Below, one piece after another: positions 1 through 7,116 of a DNA stretch of 16,115 bases. The position numbers and the translations under genes were made by a program. Every line of letters starts with the position of its first letter. The stretch's first letter is position 1. A model generated the notes under the pieces. The model saw nothing but the letters and a program-made list of their open reading frames with translations, made no database searches and was not told the DNA's origin. Source of the DNA: VRUE01 sp050258095 (GTDB lineage: Bacteria; Actinomycetota; Thermoleophilia; Solirubrobacterales; 70-9). Location: NCBI GenBank assembly GCA_050258095.1, contig JBLMYD010000045.1, positions 1 through 16,115 on the forward strand, in the 5' to 3' direction.

Positions 1-1836
1 TCCAGCGAGGCTCCTGCCGAGCGTTTTGGGGACCCCACCCCCGACGCCCCTGTCAACGCCGATCTGGATCTTGTTGCGCTCGCGACGGTGGCAGATGTGG
101 TCCCGCTGGTTGGCGAGAACCGGGCGCTGGTCAAGAAGGGACTCGAGGAGGTGCGCAGGGCACGTCGCCCCGGGATCAGGGCGCTGTTGGAGGCAGCGAA
201 ATGCGATGCGAGTCAGTTGGACGAGGGGGACCTGGCTTTCCGGCTGGCGCCAAGGATCAATGCCGCGGGGCGGCTGTATCGAGCCGATGCGGGGGTGGAG
301 CTCTTCCTGACCCGGGACGAGGCGCGGGCCCAGGAGATCGCGGTTGAGTTGAGCAAGGCCAACAGCGAACGGCGGACGACCGAGAGGCAAGTCCTGGGAG
401 CCGCGGAAGCGGCGCTCAGGGAGCTGCCGGACGAGCTGCGCGAGGCGCCGGCGATCGTCGTGGCGGGGCACGGTTGGCACCCGGGCGTGATCGGGATCGT
501 CGCTTCGCGCTTGGTCGAGCAGCATCACAAGCCGTCCGTCGTGATCGCGCTGGACCAAGAGGGGAGGGGGAGAGGATCCGGCAGGAGCATCGCGGGGTTC
601 GATCTGCTTGCGGGACTCGCGGCGTGCTCTGAGCACCTGGTCGGCTTCGGTGGGCATCGGGCGGCTGCGGGCCTTGAGATCGAAGAGCGGAGCCTCGACG
701 CGTTTCGCGAGGCATTTGCCGCCCACGCGTCTTCGGTGCTCACCCCCGATGATTTGATGCGGACCGAGCGGATCGACGCGGTCGTCGGCGGCGCCTCGCT
801 CGGGCTCGATCTCGCCGAGGAGCTGCGCCGGCTTGCCCCGTTCGGCATGGGCAACCCGGGCGTGCGCCTGCTCGTGCCCTCGGCGCGGGTGCGCGACGTG
901 CGCGCGATCGGCGAAGGCAGGCACGCGCGCTTCAGCCTGCACAGCGGCTCGCACAGGGCGCTCGGCGTGGCCTTCGGCCGTTCGAGCCTCGGCGTCGAGG
1001 ACGAGGACGTCGTCGACGCGACGGTGCGCTTGGAGGTCAACCGCTGGAACGGGGCGGTCGAGCCACAGGTCGTCCTGCGCGAGCTCTACCCGCGATCCGC
1101 TGAGGACCGAGCGATCGATGCAGGGGAATGGTGGAGCCGCTTCGAGGCGGAGCTGGCCCGCGATCCGGCCGCTCGCCCGACGCCGCCCGGAACGGCGGAA
1201 CATCAGAGGCAGGTGCTGTGCAGCTCCAACGCGCCCGCAGCGCTGGCCGGCGAGCTGGCTTCCTGCGGCGAGAGCGTGATCGCCGTCGCTGCCGACGCGG
1301 GAATGCGCGTCGCAGTGGAGCGCGACGGCTTGCGTCTCACCGACTACGCCGAGCTCGAACGCTCGCCCGAGATCTGCGCGCCCTTCACCCACGTGGTGCT
1401 TGTCGACCCGCCGCTCGGCGCCGAGCTCGAGCCGCTGCTGTCGGCCGCCGCCGAGCCCGGTGGCTATCTGCATCGAGCGTGGGGGGAGGCCGAGTGGCGC
1501 TTTTCCCTTGCCGTCCTGGACGAGCAGCTCGCGCGGCGGCCGGCTCTGATCGCGCTCTTCCGCGACCTTCGCGACGCCGATGGCAGCGACGGGGAAGACT
1601 TGCACCAGGCCCTGCTCGGCAGCGGTCCGCACCCCCGCGCGCCCGAGACCGCGGCGCGCGGCTTCCGCGTCCTCGGCGAGCTCGGATTGGTCGCAGGCGA
1701 GCCGGCCGGCGGCCGCGGGGCGGTGCGGGTCGTATCCTCAGAGGGGACCGACCTGGAGCGCTCGCCGGCGTTCCGCGCGTTCAGCGCCCGCTATCAGGAG
1801 GCACGCCGATATCTAGAACGACAGAGACAACCGTAA
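1..1836 (+). CDS. recJ: Single-stranded-DNA-specific exonuclease RecJ, 5'-truncated by the window edge
   Basis: This is the C-terminal 611 codons of RecJ, the 5'-to-3' single-strand DNA exonuclease of recombination and repair. The frame is open from base 1, so the true start and most catalytic DHH motifs lie upstream. The first visible part holds the end of the DHH domain (LATVADVVPL, whose Asp is the motif IV metal ligand in this family). LAPRINAAGRL follows, then a DHHA1 domain with GHGWHPGVIGIVASRL and a GSGRSI/GFGGHRAAAG glycine-rich nucleic-acid site near nt 565-675. An OB-like domain (LAPFGMGNPG onward) spans roughly nt 830-1095. The last ~240 residues form an extension resembling the RecJ_C region of longer Gram-positive RecJ proteins; I see no catalytic motif in it. 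The gene ends in TAA, 32 bases before the GTG start I chose for rel, and is probably co-transcribed with it. Confidence 0.93.
   Translation, partial: SSEAPAERFGDPTPDAPVNADLDLVALATVADVVPLVGENRALVKKGLEEVRRARRPGIRALLEAAKCDASQLDEGDLAFRLAPRINAAGRLYRADAGVELFLTRDEARAQEIAVELSKANSERRTTERQVLGAAEAALRELPDELREAPAIVVAGHGWHPGVIGIVASRLVEQHHKPSVVIALDQEGRGRGSGRSIAGFDLLAGLAACSEHLVGFGGHRAAAGLEIEERSLDAFREAFAAHASSVLTPDDLMRTERIDAVVGGASLGLDLAEELRRLAPFGMGNPGVRLLVPSARVRDVRAIGEGRHARFSLHSGSHRALGVAFGRSSLGVEDEDVVDATVRLEVNRWNGAVEPQVVLRELYPRSAEDRAIDAGEWWSRFEAELARDPAARPTPPGTAEHQRQVLCSSNAPAALAGELASCGESVIAVAADAGMRVAVERDGLRLTDYAELERSPEICAPFTHVVLVDPPLGAELEPLLSAAAEPGGYLHRAWGEAEWRFSLAVLDEQLARRPALIALFRDLRDADGSDGEDLHQALLGSGPHPRAPETAARGFRVLGELGLVAGEPAGGRGAVRVVSSEGTDLERSPAFRAFSARYQEARRYLERQRQP
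1796..1801 (+). promoter_or_regulatory. Perfect AGGAGG Shine-Dalgarno before an in-frame ATA codon of rel
   Basis: AGGAGG sits seven bases before an ATA codon (1809-1811) in the rel reading frame. The only later conventional start near the N-terminus is GTG at 1869, which has no good ribosome binding site. The motif lies inside the recJ coding sequence (Gln-Glu-Ala codons), so coincidence is possible. If used, rel would initiate at a rare AUA codon, gain 20 residues and overlap the recJ end by 28 bases. Confidence 0.35.
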
Positions 1837-1868
1837 GCAACCGGGAGCTCCTCGGCGATCTCTTCGCC

Positions 1869-4082
1869 GTGGTCGAGGAGTTCGACTCTTCGCCGGCGTC
1901 GAGCGACTCGGGCGCGAACGGGGAGGCGACCCGGCAGGTTGCGGTCGAGACGGCCACCATCGACCGCGACGCGGTCACGCGCGCCTTCGACTTCGCCTGC
2001 GACCGCCACGCCGACCAGCTGCGCCGCTCGGGGGACGAGTTCATCACCCACCCGGTCGGCGTTGCCCAGATCTGCGCCGGGATGCGGCTCGACACCGAGA
2101 CGCTCTGTGCGGCGCTCCTCCACGACACGGTCGAGGACACGAGCGCCAGCCTCGAGGAGATCCGCGTCGAGTTCGGCGACCAGGTCGCCCAGCTGGTCGA
2201 CGGCGTCACCAAATTGACCGGCATCACCTTCGAGAGCCGCGACGAGCGCCAGGCGGAGAACTACCGCAAGATGATGGTGGCGATGGCCACCGACGTCAGG
2301 GTGATCCTGATCAAGCTGGCCGACCGCCTCCACAACATGCGCACGCTCGGCGCGCTGCCCAAGCAGAAGCAGCTGACGAAGGCGCGCGAGACGCTGGAGA
2401 TCTACGCGCCGCTTGCGCACCGGCTGGGAATCCACGCGATCAAGTGGGAGCTCGAGGACCTCGCCTTCGCCACCCTGCACCCGCGCAAGTACGCGGAGAT
2501 CAAGCAGCTCGTCGCGCAGCAGCGCGACGAGCGCGAGGCCTACGTCGATGAGGCCGGCGAGTTCCTCGCCGGCGAGCTGCGCAAGGTCGGGATCGAGGCC
2601 GAGATCTCCGGCCGCGCCAAGCACTTCTACTCGATCTACACGAAGATGACCAAGAAGGGCCGCGAGTTCAACGAGATCTTCGACCTGACCGCGATGCGGG
2701 TGATCGTCGACTCGGTCAAGGACTGCTACGGCGCGATCGGCGTCATCCACGCGCTCTGGAAGCCGCTGCCCGGACGCTTCAAGGACTGGGTCGCGATGCC
2801 CAAGGCCAACATGTACCAGGCACTGCACACGACGGTGATCGGGCCGGAGGGCAAGCCGCTCGAGATCCAGATCCGCACCGAGGAGATGCACAAGCTCGCC
2901 GAGTACGGGATCGCCGCCCACGTCGCTTACAAGGAGGGCGAGGTCGCCGATCCGCAGAAGGAGAAGATGACCTGGCTGCGTCAGCTGGTCGAGTCCGAGG
3001 GCGACCAGGACCCGGCCGAGTTCCTCGAGTCGCTCAAGGTCGACCTCTTCGAGGAAGAAGTCTTCGTCTTCACGCCGAAGGGCGAGGTGAAGAACCTCTC
3101 GGCCGGCTCGACGCCGCTCGACTTCGCCTACGCGGTCCACACCGACGTCGGCCACGCCTGCGTCGGCGCCAAGGTCAACGGCTCGATCGTGCCGCTGCAC
3201 TACCAGCTGCGCTCGGGCGACATCGTCGAGGTGCTGACGGCGAAGAAAAAGCGCGGTCCCTCGCGCGACTGGCTGAAGCTGGTGCGCACGAGCCGCGCCC
3301 GCAACAAGATCCGCGCCTTCTTCAAGGAGGAGAGCCGCGAGGACGCCGAGCGCAAGGGACGCGAAGGGCTGGAGGAAGCGCTGCGCACACGCGGGCTGCC
3401 GATGCAGAAGGTCGCCTCCTCGCCGCTGCTCGTCGACGTGATCCGCGAGATGGGCTACCGCAAGGCGACCGAGTTCTACATCGCGCTGGGCCAGGGCAAG
3501 GTCTCGACCAAGACCGTCGCCAACAAGCTGATGCAGCGACTGAAAGCCGGCGAGGCGGTCGAGGAGACCGACCCGCTCGGGCTCTCGGGCCCTCGCGAGG
3601 ACAAGGCACGACGGACCAAGGACGCTGCCAACTTCGGCATCCGCGTCAAGGGGGCGGCGGGCAGCGTCGCCGTGCGCCTCGCCAAGTGCTGCCGGCCGGT
3701 GCCCGGCGACGAGATCGCCGGCTACGTCTCGCTCGGGCGAGGCATCACAATCCATCGCCAGGACTGCAACAACATGAAGGCGCTGAAGCGGGCGCCGGAA
3801 AGGTTCGTCGACGTGAGCTGGGACGGTGAGAACGAGTCCTCATACAGGGTCGAGCTTCAGATCGACGCCTACGACCGCACCCGCCTGCTCGAGGACCTCT
3901 CGCGCACCTTCTCGGAGGCCGGCATCAACATCCTCAGCGCCAGCTGCACGACCAACCACCCGATGGTGAAAAACCGCTTCGTGATCGAGGTGGGGGACAC
4001 CGAGCAGCTCAAGCAGTGCATCGCCCGCCTGCGCAACGTCGAGTCCGTCTTCGACGCCTACCGAATCACGCCTGCGGCCTGA
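1869..4082 (+). CDS. rel: Bifunctional (p)ppGpp synthetase/hydrolase (RelA/SpoT family)
   Basis: This cytoplasmic enzyme makes and degrades the stringent-response alarmone (p)ppGpp. Numbered from GTG 1869 (737 aa, normal for the family), the order is as follows. An HD hydrolase domain has His61, His85-Asp86 (ALLHDTVEDT) and LADRLHNMRTL near 150-160. A synthetase domain covers about 250-355, with RFKD at 303-306. That basic RxKD motif is typical of bifunctional Rel rather than monofunctional RelA, which has an acidic ExDD. A TGS domain lies at about 397-457. A Cys-rich motif (AKCCRPVPGDEI, then HRQDC) precedes a C-terminal ACT domain from about 655. All key catalytic motifs look intact. It follows recJ and converges on the kinase gene with one base between stops. 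The start is uncertain: GTG 1869 lacks a Shine-Dalgarno, whereas an upstream ATA at 1809 has a perfect one. Confidence 0.95.
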   Translation: MVEEFDSSPASSDSGANGEATRQVAVETATIDRDAVTRAFDFACDRHADQLRRSGDEFITHPVGVAQICAGMRLDTETLCAALLHDTVEDTSASLEEIRVEFGDQVAQLVDGVTKLTGITFESRDERQAENYRKMMVAMATDVRVILIKLADRLHNMRTLGALPKQKQLTKARETLEIYAPLAHRLGIHAIKWELEDLAFATLHPRKYAEIKQLVAQQRDEREAYVDEAGEFLAGELRKVGIEAEISGRAKHFYSIYTKMTKKGREFNEIFDLTAMRVIVDSVKDCYGAIGVIHALWKPLPGRFKDWVAMPKANMYQALHTTVIGPEGKPLEIQIRTEEMHKLAEYGIAAHVAYKEGEVADPQKEKMTWLRQLVESEGDQDPAEFLESLKVDLFEEEVFVFTPKGEVKNLSAGSTPLDFAYAVHTDVGHACVGAKVNGSIVPLHYQLRSGDIVEVLTAKKKRGPSRDWLKLVRTSRARNKIRAFFKEESREDAERKGREGLEEALRTRGLPMQKVASSPLLVDVIREMGYRKATEFYIALGQGKVSTKTVANKLMQRLKAGEAVEETDPLGLSGPREDKARRTKDAANFGIRVKGAAGSVAVRLAKCCRPVPGDEIAGYVSLGRGITIHRQDCNNMKALKRAPERFVDVSWDGENESSYRVELQIDAYDRTRLLEDLSRTFSEAGINILSASCTTNHPMVKNRFVIEVGDTEQLKQCIARLRNVESVFDAYRITPAA

Positions 4083-4083
4083 G

Positions 4084-5037
4084 TCAGGAGACGACCGTGA
4101 GGGCGCCGGGGCAGGCGCGCAGGGTCAGCTCGGTCTTCTCGCCGATGTAGTCGCCGTCGACCTGGACCGGGAAGGGGCGGGCGATACCGTCCTTGGTTTC
4201 CGAGATCGAGGCGACGGTCGCTTCCGCGATGCCGGGGAAGTGCTCGATCTGGCGGTGGCGGGCGGCGGGCTTGCGCTCGCTGAAGAGGCGGGCGATCAGG
4301 GTCGGCATGTCACGCGTCGCGGCGCGCTTGAGCACACCGAGGGCCAGCGTGCCGTCGTCGATCGCGACGCCCTCGCAGACGCGGATCGGGCTGTCCGAGA
4401 AATAGGTGAACGGATCCGAGTTCTGCGCCAGCGCCGTGACGCCCTCCGTCTCCTCGCCGTCGACCTGCACGCGCAGGCGCACAGGGTTGACCAGGTAGGA
4501 GCGATAGAAGGCCGAGACCGCGGCCCAGCTGAAGTAGTAGGGGCCCGCCATCGACTTCATCCGCGGGTGCGCGTCGACCCGCCTGACGACCGTCGCGTCG
4601 ATCCCCGAGCCGCAGGAGAAGACGAAGTGGCGGCTGTCGACGCGGCCGAGGTCGATCTTCCGTGGCCGCCACTCGTCGATCAGCGCCAAGAGGTGCTCGG
4701 TCGCGTCGACGACGTCGTTGGGGATGCCGAGCGTGCGGCAGACGACGTTGGTCGAGCCCCCCGGGAGCATCGAGACCGGCACGTCGGTCCCCGCAAGCCC
4801 GTTGGCGACCTCGTTCAGCGTCCCGTCGCCGCCGAAGGCGACGACCACGTCGTAGCCGTGATCGCGCACCTCGCGCCCGATCTCGGTCGCGTGGTTCTGC
4901 GCCTCGGTGTCGACCGCCTCGACCTCATAGCGCCCCTGCAGCGCGTAGACGACCAGGTTCTTCAGCCTGTTCGAGACCGTCGTCGCGTACGGGTTGACGA
5001 TCAGCAGCATCCGCTTCTTGGCGGAGCGCCTCGCCAT
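4084..5037 (-). CDS. Diacylglycerol kinase-family lipid kinase (YegS/BmrU-like)
   Basis: This is a soluble or membrane-peripheral lipid kinase of the DAGK catalytic family; the real lipid substrate (diacylglycerol, phosphatidylglycerol or other) cannot be told from sequence. From ATG 5037 the product is 317 aa, a usual length. The N-terminus has LLIVNPYATT (11-20) followed by the ATP-binding loop FGGDGTLNEVANG (GGDGT at 69-73) and LPGGSTN at 91-97, which are the diagnostic motifs. A beta-rich C-terminal domain follows. I chose ATG 5037 because a TACGCT -10-like box ends five bases before it, fitting a leaderless transcript. An in-frame ATG at 5073 would add 12 residues (MNPQGAGGIRLR) but has no ribosome binding site. 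The stop codon is one base from that of the convergent rel gene, with no terminator between them. Confidence 0.88.
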   Translation of the reverse strand: MARRSAKKRMLLIVNPYATTVSNRLKNLVVYALQGRYEVEAVDTEAQNHATEIGREVRDHGYDVVVAFGGDGTLNEVANGLAGTDVPVSMLPGGSTNVVCRTLGIPNDVVDATEHLLALIDEWRPRKIDLGRVDSRHFVFSCGSGIDATVVRRVDAHPRMKSMAGPYYFSWAAVSAFYRSYLVNPVRLRVQVDGEETEGVTALAQNSDPFTYFSDSPIRVCEGVAIDDGTLALGVLKRAATRDMPTLIARLFSERKPAARHRQIEHFPGIAEATVASISETKDGIARPFPVQVDGDYIGEKTELTLRACPGALTVVS

Positions 5038-5042
5038 CCTCA

Positions 5043-5048
5043 AGCGTA
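5043..5048 (-). promoter_or_regulatory. Candidate -10 box (TACGCT) for a leaderless lipid kinase mRNA
   Basis: TACGCT on the minus strand ends five bases before ATG 5037. The spacing would place the transcription start at or next to the start codon. The same TAnnnT arrangement precedes several other starts in this window. No convincing -35 box was seen. Confidence 0.35.
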
Positions 5049-5246
5049 TTCCACCGGCACCCTGGGGATTCATCGTGGTGGCAGCGTACCTGCAGCTCGG
5101 GGCCCCCCTTTCAGCCGGCACCCGCGCGTGCGAAACCGGGCCTTTTGGGGAATTCCGATACGTCTGTAGCCAATTGATCAGGTACTTTCTACCATGCACG
5201 ACTGCTCAGGTTTCTTTGAAAGATCCCGGAAAGGAAGGAACAGGAA

Positions 5247-6005
5247 ATGAAGCAGATTAAAACGCTTTGCCTCATCTCGCTGGTGGCACTGCTGGCGGTA
5301 GCCGTGGTTGAGGCCTCGTCGGCGATGGCAGAATCGACCACGCTGTGCTCGGTTGACCCCGGGGAAGGCGAAGAAGAAACCTGTCCGGAAGAACAGATGA
5401 TCGAGCATGTGCACGAGGTGACGGAAGCCGGCAAACCGGCGATCCTTGAAACCAGCACCCTAACCGTCGAATGCGACACCTTATTCTTAGGTGACCGCCA
5501 CGGAAACTCCGAATCGGGCGCGGCCTTAATCGAAGGAAACTTCACCTATACCAAATGCAGCAATAGTTGTACTGTAACCGAAACAAGCCCCAATAGCCTG
5601 ATCGAAGTCTTAAGGTTAGGTCACGAATTAGCGGATGTCACTGGTGAAGGCGAAGTAAACGTACACTGTGGTATATTCGTCAACTGCACCTATGGGGAAA
5701 AAGGTGTTAGCGGGCATGCTCTCGGTTCGTTATTAGCCTCCGTGGAAAACGGACAGACCACGTTCAAAGAACAGACGATCCACAAGGTTGCGGGAGCTTT
5801 CTGCCCGGAAGAAGCGACGTTAAGCATCTCAACCAGTCCGTTAGTCAAAACCTATATAACGGCGGCTGCGATGGAATGCAGAGCTATGCGTTTTAGCAAC
5901 AATTTATGGACCAACGTAAGTACGACCAGATCCCGCTTATGCATAAGCGACGATCCCCAAAAAAAGGGATTTTGGTTATTAGTGCCCGAAACAGGAGTGG
6001 AATAG
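5247..6005 (+). CDS. Secreted cysteine-rich protein of unknown function, atypical composition
   Basis: The function is not recognised. The 252-aa product starts with a clear signal peptide: MKQIK, then a hydrophobic core rich in Leu, Ala and Val to about residue 24, and a likely signal peptidase I site after SSAMA (about residue 28). The mature part has ten cysteines, suggesting disulfides, and is rich in Glu, Thr and Ser. A motif such as CTYGEKGVSGHALG followed by FCPEEATLSI recalls an expanded family of extracellular hypothetical proteins I associate with soil Thermoleophilia (recollection, not searched). The start is firm: GGAAGGAA lies seven bases before the ATG. Codon use differs sharply from its neighbours: 14 TTA leucine codons, all after about codon 75, plus ATA and AGA codons. 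This suggests horizontal origin, or a mosaic whose first third is more native-like. Confidence 0.75.
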   Translation: MKQIKTLCLISLVALLAVAVVEASSAMAESTTLCSVDPGEGEEETCPEEQMIEHVHEVTEAGKPAILETSTLTVECDTLFLGDRHGNSESGAALIEGNFTYTKCSNSCTVTETSPNSLIEVLRLGHELADVTGEGEVNVHCGIFVNCTYGEKGVSGHALGSLLASVENGQTTFKEQTIHKVAGAFCPEEATLSISTSPLVKTYITAAAMECRAMRFSNNLWTNVSTTRSRLCISDDPQKKGFWLLVPETGVE

Positions 6006-6072
6006 CTGCTGATGGAGAATGGCGATATTGTCCATCCACCCAACTGATCTGAGAGTAAGTGTGAATTAAAAT

Positions 6073-6110
6073 GGTCCCCGGGCCGTGGCAATCGCCGAGG
6101 TCCGGGGACC
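6073..6110 (-). terminator. Hairpin terminator of the HIT-PMM-MBL operon
   Basis: GGTCCCCGG at 6073-6081 and CCGGGGACC at 6102-6110 are perfect complements. The stem can extend three more pairs with one G-U. Reading on the minus strand, the hairpin starts four bases after the hydrolase stop codon and is followed by ATTTTAATT, a U-rich tail. On the plus strand there is no T tract, so termination of the secreted-protein gene here is less certain. Confidence 0.65.
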
Positions 6111-6114
6111 GATG

Positions 6115-7116
6115 TTAGATCGCTTCATAGCGAATCACCCCTCCATCACCTACTTCCCGCACCCGTCCCTCGTTGACCAGCAGGTCGGCGTGTCCGATCA
6201 CCTCGGAGAGGGTGAGGAAGGCTTGGGTGACGGCGACGTTGCCCCACATCGCCTGGGCGATCTCGTAGGCGTTGCGGGGTCGCTCGGCGATCAGCTCGTA
6301 GACCTTCTCCTTGCGGCGGTCGTGCTTGGCGATGCGGTCGTCGATCAGGGTGACGTGGTCCGTGATCGGCTCGCCGTGACCGGAGAGGACGATCTCGGCC
6401 GGCATCTCGCGCGTCTTGCGCATCGAGTCGAGGTAGGTGACCAGCGCCTGCGGCCGCTCGTCGGAGCCGTCGAGCGGGCGAGCGAGCAGCGGGTTGGAGG
6501 AGATGTGGGCGATCAGGTGGTCGGCGGCGATCAGGATGCGGCGCTCCTCGTCCCAGAAGATCGTGTCGGAGGGGCTGTGGCCGGGCCGGTGGAATGCCTG
6601 CAGGATGCGGTCGCGGAAGGGCATGGACTGGCCGTCCTGCAGTGGCTTCGTCACCTCGACGCGCGAGCCCCAGCTGCGGAAGGTGCGCGAGACGCTCTGC
6701 AGCGCCCTGGCGACATCCTCGGGGATGCCGTTGCTCAGCATCAGGCTGACGGCGAACTCGTCGTCGCGCTCGGCGTCCTCGGTGAAGTTGGCGAGGCGAT
6801 CGGCGGCGAGGCCGAGCGCCGCGACCGCGGCGCCGGAGCGCTCGGCGACGATCTCGGCCAGGCCCAAGTGGTCGATGTGCTGGTGGGTGACGACCAACAG
6901 CTCGATGTCCTCGATCGAGTGGCCGTGCTCGACGAGCTGCGACTGCAACTCGTCGAGGGCCTTGCCCGAGTTGGGTCCGGTGTCGATCAGGGTCAGCGGC
7001 TCGTCCTCGAGCAGGTAGCAGTTGACTCGGCCGACGGCGAACGGGGTGGGGATACGCAGGCAGTGGATCCCGGCCAGGGCCGCCTGCTCCAATGCCTGCT
7101 CAGGCGCCAGGCTCAC
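6115..7116 (-). CDS. MBL-fold metallo-hydrolase with winged-helix C-terminus
   Basis: This is a metallo-beta-lactamase-fold hydrolase, probably a dinuclear zinc enzyme acting on a thioester, ester or phosphodiester; the substrate is unknown. In the 333-aa product the metal motif is THQHIDHLG (H78, H80, D82, H83). Further ligands are likely H180 in RPGHS, D199 in AADH and H247 in SGHGEP. The last ~65 residues (RKEKVYELI to VREVG) look like the winged-helix tail of LACTB2/glyoxalase II-like hydrolases. The start is GTG 7116, overlapping the mutase stop as GTGA; a longer open frame to 7236 runs into the mutase gene and is rejected. It is the last gene of the HIT-mutase-hydrolase operon and is followed by a hairpin terminator. 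Confidence 0.88.
   Translation of the reverse strand: MSLAPEQALEQAALAGIHCLRIPTPFAVGRVNCYLLEDEPLTLIDTGPNSGKALDELQSQLVEHGHSIEDIELLVVTHQHIDHLGLAEIVAERSGAAVAALGLAADRLANFTEDAERDDEFAVSLMLSNGIPEDVARALQSVSRTFRSWGSRVEVTKPLQDGQSMPFRDRILQAFHRPGHSPSDTIFWDEERRILIAADHLIAHISSNPLLARPLDGSDERPQALVTYLDSMRKTREMPAEIVLSGHGEPITDHVTLIDDRIAKHDRRKEKVYELIAERPRNAYEIAQAMWGNVAVTQAFLTLSEVIGHADLLVNEGRVREVGDGGVIRYEAI

Noticed and set aside
1128..1868. Upstream extension of the rel frame inside recJ
   Set aside because: The translated extension is Arg/Ala-rich low-complexity sequence overlapping well-conserved RecJ coding; only 1809 or 1869 are plausible starts.
1794..3755. A 653-codon open frame on the minus strand opposite rel
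   Set aside because: Composition is Asp/Val/Leu/Arg/Ala-rich without domains, a mirror of high-GC codons; rel on the plus strand has full family motifs.
4240..5169. Plus-strand 309-codon frame opposite the lipid kinase
   Set aside because: His/Arg/Asp/Val-rich shadow; the minus strand carries GGDGT and PGGSTN motifs.
5037..5199. Longer N-terminus for the lipid kinase (starts at 5073 or 5199)
   Set aside because: No ribosome binding site or family similarity in the added residues; a -10-like box fits ATG 5037 better, though 5073 cannot be excluded.
5160..5246. A TTGATC/TACTTT promoter for the secreted-protein gene
   Set aside because: The elements cannot be placed at a workable spacing; a promoter must exist here, but I cannot point to it.
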